A stretch of 64,000 nucleotides of DNA from Haladaptatus sp. DJG-WS-42 (GTDB lineage: Archaea; Halobacteriota; Halobacteria; Halobacteriales; Halococcaceae): positions 1,790,422-1,854,421 of the forward strand of contig NZ_CP147243.1 of NCBI RefSeq assembly GCF_037198285.1, in the 5' to 3' direction. The translations under genes and the position numbers were made by a program. Under the pieces are notes generated by a model. The model was not told the DNA's origin. It saw nothing but the letters and a program-made list of their open reading frames with translations, and did not search any database. This document shows positions 51,877-61,101 of this stretch, piece by piece (position 1 is the stretch's first letter; each line of letters starts with the position of its first letter).

Positions 51877-53630
51877 TGAACGACCCAGACGTTATCGTCG
51901 TCGGCGCAGGTGCCGACGGCCCGGCAGCGGCGTGGAAACTCGCAACCGACCACGGCTTAGACGTGCTCATCCTCGAAGCAGGCGCGTGGCACGGCAACAA
52001 AAACTGGCCAAAACCGCACGCCGACGCGGGCGGCACCGTGAGCACCGACCCAGCCGATTTAGACGGGAAACTCTTAGACGAGCAGTTCACCCACCGCGAA
52101 GCCGATGCGAACGACCCGACGTGGGGCTATCTCAGAGTCGGCCCCGCAGACCACTCTCGGGCCCCGTGGTTCCGCAACCTCCACCAGAACGCCTTCATCT
52201 GGCAGATTAGTGCCGTTGGCGGCACGTCACTCCACTACTTCGCAAACCATCCGCGGGCGTACCCCTACGCCATCGACACCCAAGACCACTGGCCCATCTC
52301 TTACGAAGAACTCGTCCCTTACTACCAGCTAAACGAGGAGATGACGAGCACGCAGCAGGCACCCATGACGGGCAAAGAAGAGGTGTTCATCGAAGGCGCG
52401 ACCAACGCGGGCTACCCGCTCATCGAGAGCAAGAACGTCACCGAGACGGGGTGGCGGCCGCAGGCCAACGCCGTCGAAGTGCCGGGCCGCGAAACTTCGA
52501 ACGGCCAACCGCTCGACGCCGACTACGAAGGGTCGTTCAGCTACGACGACGGCTTCCGCGGCGACACGCTCGTCGGTGACCACTTCCAAGGCTCCTCAAC
52601 GCCGGTTGACGCGCCCGTCCGCGACAAGGCACGCAAGTCGAGCAACGTGAGCTACGTCCCGCCTGCGCTCGACACGAACAACGACCCAACGATGGGGAAC
52701 GTCGCCATCCGGCCAAACGCCTACGTCACCAATATCGAGACGACGGGCGGGCCGGGCAGTATCGAAGCAAGCGGCGTCACCTTCCGCGATAGCTGGTCCG
52801 GCCAGACCCAGACCGTGGGGGCCGACACCGTTGTCCTCGCAGGCGGCTGTATCGAGTCACCGCGCCTCTGGCTCAACTCCGGCCTCCCCGACGACGGCTG
52901 GGTCGGCAAGGGCCTCACCACCCACTGGTTCGACTGGGTTGTCGGCGTCTACGACGACGAGACGGTTGCCGAAATCAACCCAGAGGGCGAGCACATGGAC
53001 CCGTACATTGGCCAGAACTCCGCTGTTCGCTTCGACAAGCCGGGGGTTGGCGGGATGGAAGACATCGGGATGTCGCCCGGTCTCGTTTCTTACGCCGATT
53101 ACCTGTTCAGCCAAGCCGGCTACAGCTTCGACACGCCGGTTGACCCGGACGAGCCGTGGGACACTCGCGGCTACGTCGTCGGCGAAGAACTGAAACGCCG
53201 GATGTCGGATTACCGGCAGACGAAGGCGCTCCTCATCCTCACTGACGACCTCCCACGGCAGGACAATGGCGTCTCACTCGACAACACCTTCTCCGACGAA
53301 CACGGTGCCGTGCCGAAGATTAAGTGGTCGCCCCACCCGGACGACGACGCCAAACGCGACGAACTCTGTCGCATCGCCGCGCGCATCCACAAGGAAGCCG
53401 GGGCCGAACACGTCCACCGGTGTGATTGGCCGCCGTTGCTCCTCCACATGCAGTCGTCGATGCGCATGGGGAAGGTGCTTGACGCGAACGCCGAGGCAAA
53501 GAACGTAGACCGTCTGTTCGTCGCAGACCACTCCGCGCTCGCAAACGGCCTTGGCGGGCCGAACCCGACGAACACGGGACAGGCACTCGCACTGCGGACG
53601 GCCGACAAAATCGCCTCGCTCTACTTCTAA
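51876..53630 (+). CDS. GMC-family oxidoreductase (large subunit)
   Basis: The 584-residue FAD enzyme starts 'DVIVVGAGADGPAAAWKLA', has 'SAVGGTSLHYFANHPR' and the C-terminal active-site block 'MQSSMRMG...LANGLGGPNPTNTGQALALR' with His and Asn positions of the glucose-methanol-choline family. It should oxidise a sugar, sugar acid or alcohol. It has no signal peptide. With the Tat-bearing partner upstream it probably works at the outer face of the membrane, feeding electrons to a carrier not encoded here. Confidence 0.9.
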   Translation: MNDPDVIVVGAGADGPAAAWKLATDHGLDVLILEAGAWHGNKNWPKPHADAGGTVSTDPADLDGKLLDEQFTHREADANDPTWGYLRVGPADHSRAPWFRNLHQNAFIWQISAVGGTSLHYFANHPRAYPYAIDTQDHWPISYEELVPYYQLNEEMTSTQQAPMTGKEEVFIEGATNAGYPLIESKNVTETGWRPQANAVEVPGRETSNGQPLDADYEGSFSYDDGFRGDTLVGDHFQGSSTPVDAPVRDKARKSSNVSYVPPALDTNNDPTMGNVAIRPNAYVTNIETTGGPGSIEASGVTFRDSWSGQTQTVGADTVVLAGGCIESPRLWLNSGLPDDGWVGKGLTTHWFDWVVGVYDDETVAEINPEGEHMDPYIGQNSAVRFDKPGVGGMEDIGMSPGLVSYADYLFSQAGYSFDTPVDPDEPWDTRGYVVGEELKRRMSDYRQTKALLILTDDLPRQDNGVSLDNTFSDEHGAVPKIKWSPHPDDDAKRDELCRIAARIHKEAGAEHVHRCDWPPLLLHMQSSMRMGKVLDANAEAKNVDRLFVADHSALANGLGGPNPTNTGQALALRTADKIASLYF

Positions 53631-53677
53631 CTCCCACCCGTACTCTCTTTCTGTACCCTCACATCCCACTTCCCGGC

Positions 53678-56302
53678 CTATTCGCCCAACCGCGACTGCC
53701 ACCGTTCGACGAGCCCCATCAACTCAATCGGTGAAATCTCGTTGACGTTCGTTTCCTGCAACTCATCGAGCACCGCGTCCGTTTCGGGGTCACGCGGCGC
53801 TTGTGCTGGTTCTGCTGGCTCGGACTCCGGCTCGCCGCGCAACTGCCCAGACCCCAAATCGAACACGACCTGTTTCGTCCCGCCCGACCCGCCGCGCACG
53901 TCGATGGCCTTGTCCGTTCGCAGGCGGTCGAGCACGTCGTCGGCGCGGGTCACGACAGGGCGCGGCACGCCAGCCAGCTCTGCGACGTGCACCCCATACG
54001 AGCGGTCTGCCGGGCCGTCTCGAATCGTCCGGAGGAAGGTCACGTCGCCATCGCGCTCGTCTGCGCCCATGTGGACGTTGTGTACCGTCGGCAAGCGACC
54101 GGCGAGACTCGTGAGTTCGTGGTAGTGGGTGGCGAACAGCGTTTTGGCCCGAATCTCGTTTACGAGATACTCCGTTGCGGCCCACGCAATCGAGATGCCG
54201 TCGTAGGTCGCCGTGCCTCGTCCCACCTCGTCCAGAATGACGAGTGAGTCTTCGGACGCCGAGTGGAGGATGTTCGCCAACTCCTGCATCTCGACCATGA
54301 ACGTCGAACGCCCTTGGGCCAACTCGTCGAGCGCGCCGACGCGCGTGAAGATGCCGTCAACGAGGCCGATTCGCGCCGCCTTCGCGGGCACGAAACTCCC
54401 AATCTGCGCAAGCAGGACGATGAGTGCGACCTGTCGCATGTAGGTGGATTTCCCGCTCATGTTCGGGCCGGTCACGATGAGGAACGCACGGTCGTCATCG
54501 AGGCTCGCGTCGTTCGGGACGAACTCAGTGGTCTGTTCGACCACAGGGTGGCGGCCTGCCTCGATTTCGACCGCACCACTCTCGGCCAACTCCGGGCGCA
54601 CCCACCGGAACTTCGCGGCGTGGGCGGCGAAACTGCCGAGCACGTCGAGTTTCGCAAGCGCGCGACCAACGTCCTGCAACAGCGGCGCTTCGGCGGCGAC
54701 TTCGGCGCGAAGCTCCTGAAACAACTCGTACTCCAACTCGCCACGCTGTTCTTCGACCTGGAGGATGTCTCGCTCCGTCTCCTCGAGTTCGGGAATCGTG
54801 TACCGTTTCGAGTTCTTGAGCGTCTTTATCTCGCGATACTCCTCGGGGACGTTCTCGACCTGCGATTTGCCGACCTGAATATAGTAACCGTCCGTCCGGT
54901 TGCGGTCTACTTGGAGGTGGGAGATATCGTACTTCGATTTCTCGCGGCTTGCAAGTTCCTCAATCCAGTCGAGTGCCTCGTCGTGGCGCGTGATGAGTGC
55001 GTCTAACTCCTCGTCGTAGCCGTAGCGAAACAGGCCGCCTTGGGTCACCGTCGCGGGCGGGTCGTCTGCAAGGGCGTCTTCGAGACGGTCGTGGAGTCGA
55101 GCGGCGGCCTCCCGGTCTGGCTCTCCGACGATGTCCGAAAGGGGCGCGTCGTTGAGAATCGGGTCGGCCGCAATCGCGTCGGCAACGTCCGGGAGCAGCG
55201 CGACCGTATCTCGAATCTGGAGCAACTGACTCGCTCCGGCGCTTCCTGAGGTGGCGCGACTCGCCAGTCGTTCGACGTCGTATGCGTCACCGAGCACCTC
55301 TCTGAGTTCTTCGCGCGCGAGGGCGGCGTCCGCGAGCGCGGCGATGCACTGTTGGCGGGTTTCGAGAATCTGCGTCGAGCGCCGCGGGCGCTGGAGCCAC
55401 GCCTTGAGCAGGCGGCTGCCGGGGCTCGTGACGGTGTGGTCTACCGTTTCAAACAGCGACTGCCCGCCGAGCCCCATCGTTTCGGCGAGTTCGAGGTTTC
55501 GCTGGGTCGTCGCGTCGAGTTCGACATGGTCGTCCGCGTGATACGGATGGAGGCGCGTCATCGACTGGAGGACGCCCACGCCAGATTCTTCGACGTACGA
55601 GAGGACGGCTCCGGCGGCCTGAATCGCGGCGTCTGCGTCAGCGAGGCCGACGCTTGCGAGCGCCTCATCGCCGAACTGTTCTGACACAGTGTGGCGGGCA
55701 CGACCCGGCGCGAAGGCGTCTGCGGCGTGCAACGAGAGCGAGGCATCGGTTCGAGAGCGCAGCGAATCGAGGAAGGATTCGTTTCCGCGAATCGTCGGGC
55801 CAGGAAGGATTTCTGCGGGCGAAAACCGGTAGAGTTCGGTGAGGGCGGCGGCTTCGTCTTCGACTTCCGTCGCGTGGAACTGGCCGGTGGTCACGTCGGC
55901 GAAGGCGAGGCCGAACGAGTCGTCGCCGTGGACGACAGCTGCGAGGTACTGGGCGTCTGCGGAGGTGGTTTCGAGGAGCGTCCCCGGCGTGACGACGCGG
56001 ACGATTTCGCGGGCGAGGCCGCCGTCTGCGGTGTCGTACTGGTCTGCGACGGCCACGCGATAGCCGCGTTCGACGAGCGCCTTGAGGTACGGAGTGAGTT
56101 CTTTGAGCGGGACGCCCGCCATCGGATACGACGACCCGTGGCTCGATTTCTGTGAGACTTTCAAATCGAGTTCGTCACCGACGAGTTCCGCGTCGTCTGC
56201 GAAAAATTCGTAGAAATCGCCGCACTGCATCGCCAGAATATCGGCATCCGTGGACTCCTTGAGCGAGAAAAATTCGCCAACGATGCCCGTCGCCTCAGTC
56301 AT
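53678..56302 (-). CDS. mutS: DNA mismatch repair protein MutS
   Basis: The 874-residue protein has the mismatch-binding N-terminal motif 'MQCGDFYEFF' (Phe-x-Glu type), connector, lever and clamp domains. The ATPase carries 'TGPNMSGKSTYMRQVA', 'DEVGRGTATYDG' and 'FATHYHEL'. A TATA-like GTTTTACC about 28 bases before the ATG at 56302 supports that start. It is the partner of mutL (35557), which lies on the same strand about 16 kb away. Confidence 0.95.
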   Translation of the reverse strand: MTEATGIVGEFFSLKESTDADILAMQCGDFYEFFADDAELVGDELDLKVSQKSSHGSSYPMAGVPLKELTPYLKALVERGYRVAVADQYDTADGGLAREIVRVVTPGTLLETTSADAQYLAAVVHGDDSFGLAFADVTTGQFHATEVEDEAAALTELYRFSPAEILPGPTIRGNESFLDSLRSRTDASLSLHAADAFAPGRARHTVSEQFGDEALASVGLADADAAIQAAGAVLSYVEESGVGVLQSMTRLHPYHADDHVELDATTQRNLELAETMGLGGQSLFETVDHTVTSPGSRLLKAWLQRPRRSTQILETRQQCIAALADAALAREELREVLGDAYDVERLASRATSGSAGASQLLQIRDTVALLPDVADAIAADPILNDAPLSDIVGEPDREAAARLHDRLEDALADDPPATVTQGGLFRYGYDEELDALITRHDEALDWIEELASREKSKYDISHLQVDRNRTDGYYIQVGKSQVENVPEEYREIKTLKNSKRYTIPELEETERDILQVEEQRGELEYELFQELRAEVAAEAPLLQDVGRALAKLDVLGSFAAHAAKFRWVRPELAESGAVEIEAGRHPVVEQTTEFVPNDASLDDDRAFLIVTGPNMSGKSTYMRQVALIVLLAQIGSFVPAKAARIGLVDGIFTRVGALDELAQGRSTFMVEMQELANILHSASEDSLVILDEVGRGTATYDGISIAWAATEYLVNEIRAKTLFATHYHELTSLAGRLPTVHNVHMGADERDGDVTFLRTIRDGPADRSYGVHVAELAGVPRPVVTRADDVLDRLRTDKAIDVRGGSGGTKQVVFDLGSGQLRGEPESEPAEPAQAPRDPETDAVLDELQETNVNEISPIELMGLVERWQSRLGE

Positions 56303-56401
56303 ACCTTGCACTCTCTGCGAAGCAGGGTAAAACGCTGTGGGTTCGCCCGGACGCCCCGTTTCGGGGAGTGGTAACCAGGACACAATAGCTCTCTGTAGCT
56401 T

Positions 56402-56602
56402 TCATAGCGAGTTATTTGACCCCGATGACACACTGTGCGGATGGCGTACGACACAGACAGACATCAGCAACACAGCCCACACGGACCAGTCAATCCAGGT
56501 GGTAGTTACTGTCAACCGCCGGTTTGCAGCCATACCGTTCGATACCGCAAAACCGGCCGTCCAAATCATCCATCCAACCGCATCGCGGGCTGCGTACGCC
56601 AT
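56402..56602 (-). CDS. Possible small two-helix membrane protein
   Basis: A 66-residue frame starts 'MAYAARDAVGWMIWTAGFAV' and has a second hydrophobic stretch ('WIDWSVWAVLLMSVCVV'). A GGAGAG ribosome-binding-like sequence lies 8-10 bases before the ATG. Codon use is less GC-biased than in neighbours, so it may be a young or spurious frame in an otherwise empty 332-base gap. The gap also has a CCCCG/CGGGG hairpin at 56354-56366. Confidence 0.3.
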   Translation of the reverse strand: MAYAARDAVGWMIWTAGFAVSNGMAANRRLTVTTTWIDWSVWAVLLMSVCVVRHPHSVSSGSNNSL

Positions 56603-56634
56603 CTTTCTCTCCTTTCGATACCACAAACACACCA

Positions 56635-57057
56635 ATGAGTTCCACTGACACAACCAAAATCGCCTTCGTCTGCGTCCAGAACGCAGGCCGCAGCCAAATG
56701 GCGTTTGCCTTCGCAGAACGCGAACGCGACCGCCGAAACGCAGACCACCTCGACCTGCTCACCGGGGGGACGAACCCCGCCGCCCACGTCCACGAGGCCG
56801 TGGCGCAGGTCATGGCCGAAATCGGTCTCGACATCGCAGACCGCGAGCCGCGAGAGGTCACGCCCGACAATCTCTCCACATTTGATTACGTCATCACGAT
56901 GGGCTGTTCTGCCGACGACGTGTGTCCGTTCGGCTGGGGTGGCGAGAGTCGTGACTGGGCGCTGGACGACCCGCACGGAAAATCACCAGAAGAAGTCCGC
57001 GAGATTCGAGACGATATCGAACGGCTGGTTGTCGAACTGTTCGACGAACTCGCGTGA
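56635..57057 (+). CDS. arsC: ArsC-like low-molecular-weight protein phosphatase
   Basis: The 140-residue protein has the catalytic loop C-x5-R in 'FVCVQNAGRSQMAF' (Cys 13, Arg 19) and the C-terminal acid region 'DWALDDPHGKSPEEVREIRDDI' in parts, as in arsenate reductases of the LMW-phosphatase fold. It could reduce arsenate with thioredoxin or dephosphorylate proteins. No arsR or arsB is adjacent. The ATG at 56635 is the family start. Confidence 0.83.
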   Translation: MSSTDTTKIAFVCVQNAGRSQMAFAFAERERDRRNADHLDLLTGGTNPAAHVHEAVAQVMAEIGLDIADREPREVTPDNLSTFDYVITMGCSADDVCPFGWGGESRDWALDDPHGKSPEEVREIRDDIERLVVELFDELA

Positions 57058-57103
57058 GTAGGCGTAATGCTTTGTAGGTCGTGATAATATGTTGACACGA
57101 CCG

Positions 57104-57484
57104 ATGCATCGTCGCACTCTCCTTGGGATTACTACAGGCTTGCTTTCAGCTGGGGCAGGATGTCTCTCAATGTTCGAATCAGCAGACGTTGACGCTTACA
57201 AACGACTGGAAGTTACGAACAAATCTGAAACTGACGAGCCAGTCACACTCTCAATAGTCGAAGCCGATTCATCTGAAACTGCTGCTGTTTTTGAAAAACA
57301 ACTGATGATCGACCCAAACCAAATGGAGGTGTTTGAAACCGATTTAGAGCTCGATGCCACATACACTGTTTCTGCAACGAGAGCAGGCACTCCCATTGGT
57401 TCTGGGGAAGTCACAATGTGTGATTGTATCCTCGTTGTTGAAATTCACGAGGCGCACATCAACGTCAGCTTCTCAGCGTACTGA
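57104..57484 (+). CDS. Small Tat-type lipoprotein
   Basis: The 126-residue protein starts 'MHRRTLLGITTGLLSAGAGC', with twin arginine and the lipobox Cys at residue 20. The mature part is a single beta-sandwich-like domain with a 'CDC' near the C terminus and no recognised family. Base composition is more AT-rich than in neighbours, which may indicate recent acquisition. It converges on thiDN. Confidence 0.72.
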   Translation: MHRRTLLGITTGLLSAGAGCLSMFESADVDAYKRLEVTNKSETDEPVTLSIVEADSSETAAVFEKQLMIDPNQMEVFETDLELDATYTVSATRAGTPIGSGEVTMCDCILVVEIHEAHINVSFSAY

Positions 57485-57513
57485 GTACCAGTAAAAAACC
57501 CCTGCCCCATTCT

Positions 57514-58875
57514 CTACGCTTCGAGCACAGAGAGCAGGTCGAGCGTTCGCGCCGCGAGCGTGTCTGGGTCTTCTGCAACCAACTTCACAATCGGTTCTTT
57601 ACCGACTTCGCCGCGGTCGATAACCGCAACGGGCGTGTCACCGTCACCGCTGAACGCGCGGCGAGCACCCCATCCCATCGTGTTGCCTTCTTCTGTTTTC
57701 AGGTCTTCAGGTTCGACACTCCGGTTGAACTCGGCGAGCGACCATTCTAACTCAGTGAGCGCGGCTTCCACGTCTTCATCGAACCGGCAGTTCACGGCGA
57801 ATCTGAGTTCGGGAACTGCCTCGCGCGCGCCGAGCAGGAAACGGGCGACGTGGCTCGATGCGCCGAAGCGGACGCCGCGATTCGGCTTCACGCCCGTGAG
57901 CGTGCGGGTGATACGACCCTCGACCGCGGCCGTTTCCGAGACCGATTCGGCAAACGGCGTCGCGCCGACGACGTTCATCCCGATTTCGGGAACGAGCGCG
58001 CGCACGTCTGCTTCGACGAACTGCTGGACGATTCCCTCGACCGCTTCCGCAGTCTCCTCGCGGGCGGCTTGGTTTCGGAGGGAGACGAGGTGGTGAACCG
58101 CGCCCGGTCCCTGTCCCACGTCGAGCGGGTAGCGCACCGCGCGCGTCATGAAGGAGACACCCGCGCTGACGGCGTCTGCGAGCGAGTCGCCGTGTGCGAG
58201 GCGGGCGGCAATCGCACTCGACAGCGTACAGCCAGAGCCGTGGGTTGCCTCCGTTTCGACGCGCTGGTGAGTAAAGCGCGTCACCTCGTCGGTCACGAGC
58301 ACGTCCACGACGGTGTCGCCGGAGAGGTGGCCACCTTTCACGAGTGCGGCGTTGGCCCCCATCTCGACCAGCTGCTCGCCCGCGTCGATGGCGTCTTCGG
58401 TCGTCTCGATTTCGACGCCGGTGAGAACAGTCGCCTCGTCTGTGTTCGGCGTGACGAGCGTCGCCTCCGCAATCAGTTTCTCATAGGCCGCTTCGCCTTC
58501 GGCTTCGAGAAGCCGGTCACCGGAGGTGGCGACCATGACGGGGTCAACCACGAGCGATGCGCCGAGGTCGGCTACGCGTTCGGTCACGGCGTCGATGACC
58601 TCGGCGGTTCCGAGCATTCCCGTCTTCACGGCTCGCACGTCGAAGTCAGAGAGGACGGCGTCGTACTGTGACTGGATTTCCGCGACGGGGAGCGTAAACG
58701 CGCCCGTCACCCCTTGGGTGTTCTGTGAAGTCACGCTCGTCACGACGCTCGTGGCGAAGGTGTCGTGAGCTTCCATCGTCTTCAAGTCGGCTTGAATCCC
58801 TGCGCCGCCGCCCGAATCGCTGCCCGCAATGGTGAGACACACAGGTGGGGCGTAGGGGGATGGGGTTCGGGTCAT
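57514..58875 (-). CDS. thiD: Bifunctional HMP/HMP-P kinase and thiamine phosphate synthase ThiDN
   Basis: The 453-residue fusion has ThiD at the N terminus (about 1-265: 'TIAGSDSGGGAGIQADLKTM', 'DPVMVATSG', 'THGSGCTLSSAIAA') and archaeal ThiN at the C terminus (about 280-450, 'VPEIGMNVVGATPFAES', 'RGVRFGASSHVARFLLGA'). ThiD phosphorylates hydroxymethylpyrimidine twice, and ThiN joins it to thiazole phosphate. It overlaps the upstream AIR-synthase-like gene by four bases. Confidence 0.93.
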   Translation of the reverse strand: MTRTPSPYAPPVCLTIAGSDSGGGAGIQADLKTMEAHDTFATSVVTSVTSQNTQGVTGAFTLPVAEIQSQYDAVLSDFDVRAVKTGMLGTAEVIDAVTERVADLGASLVVDPVMVATSGDRLLEAEGEAAYEKLIAEATLVTPNTDEATVLTGVEIETTEDAIDAGEQLVEMGANAALVKGGHLSGDTVVDVLVTDEVTRFTHQRVETEATHGSGCTLSSAIAARLAHGDSLADAVSAGVSFMTRAVRYPLDVGQGPGAVHHLVSLRNQAAREETAEAVEGIVQQFVEADVRALVPEIGMNVVGATPFAESVSETAAVEGRITRTLTGVKPNRGVRFGASSHVARFLLGAREAVPELRFAVNCRFDEDVEAALTELEWSLAEFNRSVEPEDLKTEEGNTMGWGARRAFSGDGDTPVAVIDRGEVGKEPIVKLVAEDPDTLAARTLDLLSVLEA

Positions 58876-59900
58876 TGCGTCTCTGCAAGCTTGCCCATGT
58901 TCTCCTCGAACGCGCCCCAGAACGGGTCGATGCCGGGGTGGTCGGTCGGCTCACCGTCCACGACGAGACCCGAACCCTCGACCACTTCTCCGACCTCTGC
59001 TGCCGGAATGCCTTCGGCGTCGAGCGCGGCGAGCACGTCATCGACGCCTTCTGGCAAGACGGTGGCAAGCAGCGTCCCTTCGCTGATGGCGTGCCACATC
59101 TCGATGTCGAAGAAGTCGCAGGTTTCCGCAACGCCTGGCAGGACGGGCACGGCGTCGGTTTCGAGTTCGATGCCGACGCCCGCAGAGCGTGCGACTTCGT
59201 ACAGGCCGCCGTAGATACCACACTCGGTGGCGTCGTGCATCGCGGTGACCGGCCCGGCGGCAGCCGCGACGAGCGCGTCCTGTACCGGGCTCATGTCGTA
59301 GAAGCGGTCTTTGGCCGCAGAGAGCGCGTCTGCGTCCATCTTTCCGTCCATGAGCGGTTCGAACTGAATCGAGAGCAGGCCCGTCGCTTCCACCGCTGGC
59401 CCTTTCGTGATGATGATCTTGTCGCCGACTTGCGCGCCGTTCGGCTTGACGAGGTCGTCGAACTCGCCCACCGCGATGGCCGTCGCGCCGCCGACCATCG
59501 GGTAGTTACACCCAGCGTAGCGGGCGGTGTGTCCGGTCACGACGCTCACGCCGAGTTCTTTCGCCTCCGCGTCGAACGTCTCCCAGATGGTGGCGAACTG
59601 TTCGTCGGTAATCTCCGGCGGGAGATTGAAGTCAATCGAGAGGTGCGTTGGCGTCATGCCCGACACCGCCACGTCGCTCATCAGGATATGGAAGGCGAAC
59701 CACGCCGCGCGCTCGAAGCCGAGCGAGGGCATGATGAACACCGGGTCGGTCGCGAGCGCGACCGCTTTGCCGCCCACGTCGATGACCCCGAAGTCAACGC
59801 CGTGTTGCGGTGAGAGCGTCTCGTCTTCCCGGTCTGCGCCCAAGTTCGGGTAGATGTACTCGTCGAAAAAGTCGCCGTCAATTTTCCCCAAGTCTGCCAT
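58872..59900 (-). CDS. AIR-synthase (PurM/HypE)-like protein, copy 1
   Basis: The 342-residue protein belongs to the PurM-like ATP-binding fold family ('GVIDVGGKAVALATDPVF', 'TGHTARYAG', 'TAMHDATECGIYGGLYE'). It is neither a clear PurM nor ThiL, and the reaction is unknown. Its stop overlaps the thiDN start, so a link to thiamine synthesis is possible by context. A close paralog lies immediately upstream. The ATG at 59900 gives the same N terminus as the paralog. Confidence 0.83.
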   Translation of the reverse strand: MADLGKIDGDFFDEYIYPNLGADREDETLSPQHGVDFGVIDVGGKAVALATDPVFIMPSLGFERAAWFAFHILMSDVAVSGMTPTHLSIDFNLPPEITDEQFATIWETFDAEAKELGVSVVTGHTARYAGCNYPMVGGATAIAVGEFDDLVKPNGAQVGDKIIITKGPAVEATGLLSIQFEPLMDGKMDADALSAAKDRFYDMSPVQDALVAAAAGPVTAMHDATECGIYGGLYEVARSAGVGIELETDAVPVLPGVAETCDFFDIEMWHAISEGTLLATVLPEGVDDVLAALDAEGIPAAEVGEVVEGSGLVVDGEPTDHPGIDPFWGAFEENMGKLAETQ

Positions 59901-59948
59901 ACGTGGGAGTACAACCAACTACTATTAGTTAGTAATGGTGTGGTGAAG

Positions 59949-60959
59949 TTACGTCTTCTCGGCGTAGGTCGCGTACACCGCCCACGACGGGTCAACCTCG
60001 GGGTGTTCGATTCGCTCGCCTGCCGCGAACACGCCCTCGCCCTCACTGACTTCGCCTACGTCTGCGACGAGGATGCCTTCGGCTTCGAGGGCGGCGATGA
60101 CTGCATCTGCGGCTGACGCCTCGGCGGTCAACAACAAGGTCCCACAGCTGGTCGAGGCCCACGGGTTCATGTTGAGGTAGTCGCAGGCGGCTTCGACACC
60201 GGGGAGCATCGGCACGGCGTCGGGGTCGAAGTCGATGCGAACGCCCGCGCCACGAGCGAGTTCGATGAGGCCGCCGTGGACGCCGCCCTCGGTGGCGTCG
60301 TGCATCGCGGTGACGCCGCCGGTTGCTCCCGCGATGAGGGCATCTTTGACGACGCTCGTATCCGCCATGCGTGACCGGGCCTGTTCGAGTACGTCCTCGG
60401 GGAGGCTCATCTGGTCGCCAAACAGCGTCGTGAGCAGACCTACCGCCTCTGCGGCCGGGCCTTTCGTGATGAGCAGGCGGTCGCCGGGCCGTGCGCCGTC
60501 GGGTCGGATTACGTCTGCGGGGTCGCCAACGCCGAGCACCGTCGCCGCGCCGACCCACGGGAACTCGATGCCCGCATATCGGGCGGTGTGGCCGGTGACG
60601 ACGCTCACGCCGAGTTCTTTTGCTTCTGCGTCGATGGTTTCCCAAATGGTCGCAAACTGCTCGTCCGTAATCTCGGGTGGGAGCGAAAACGAGATGGCGA
60701 GATGCGTGGGTGGAATCCCCGAAACCGCAACGTCCGCGAGAACGATGTGCAGGGCGAAGCGTGCGGCCTGTTCGAAGCCGAGTTGCGGGAGAATCGAGAC
60801 GGGGTCGGTGGCGATGACGACGGCTTTCTCACCCACGGAGAGCACTCCGAAGTCGATGCCGTGTTTCGGGCCGAGCGCCACGTCCTCGCGCGTTGCACCC
60901 AAATGTGGGTAGATGTGGGCGTCGAAAAACGCACGGTCTACCTTGCCGAGATCGGTCAT
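59949..60959 (-). CDS. AIR-synthase (PurM/HypE)-like protein, copy 2
   Basis: The 336-residue protein aligns along its whole length with copy 1 (shared 'LPPEITDEQFATIWET', 'DAEAKELGVSVVTGHTARYAG', 'GGVTAMHDATEGGVHGGL' in parts), so the two arose by tandem duplication. ATP-site and Asp/His/Glu positions appear kept in both. Copy 2 has a shorter spacer to the next gene and may head the transcript copy 2 - copy 1 - thiDN. The ATG at 60959 is fixed by the alignment. Confidence 0.83.
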   Translation of the reverse strand: MTDLGKVDRAFFDAHIYPHLGATREDVALGPKHGIDFGVLSVGEKAVVIATDPVSILPQLGFEQAARFALHIVLADVAVSGIPPTHLAISFSLPPEITDEQFATIWETIDAEAKELGVSVVTGHTARYAGIEFPWVGAATVLGVGDPADVIRPDGARPGDRLLITKGPAAEAVGLLTTLFGDQMSLPEDVLEQARSRMADTSVVKDALIAGATGGVTAMHDATEGGVHGGLIELARGAGVRIDFDPDAVPMLPGVEAACDYLNMNPWASTSCGTLLLTAEASAADAVIAALEAEGILVADVGEVSEGEGVFAAGERIEHPEVDPSWAVYATYAEKT

Positions 60960-61101
60960 GTGAGAACGTGGAGGCGGCGCGAGTAAAAGGCGTGCTACTG
61001 TACGCTCTCGGTGGCAAATCGATACACCTAAACGAGTCACTGAAATGATACAAGAGTATGTCACGATATACCATGTCTCGAACTGGCCGCGGTGAGCGCC
61101 G

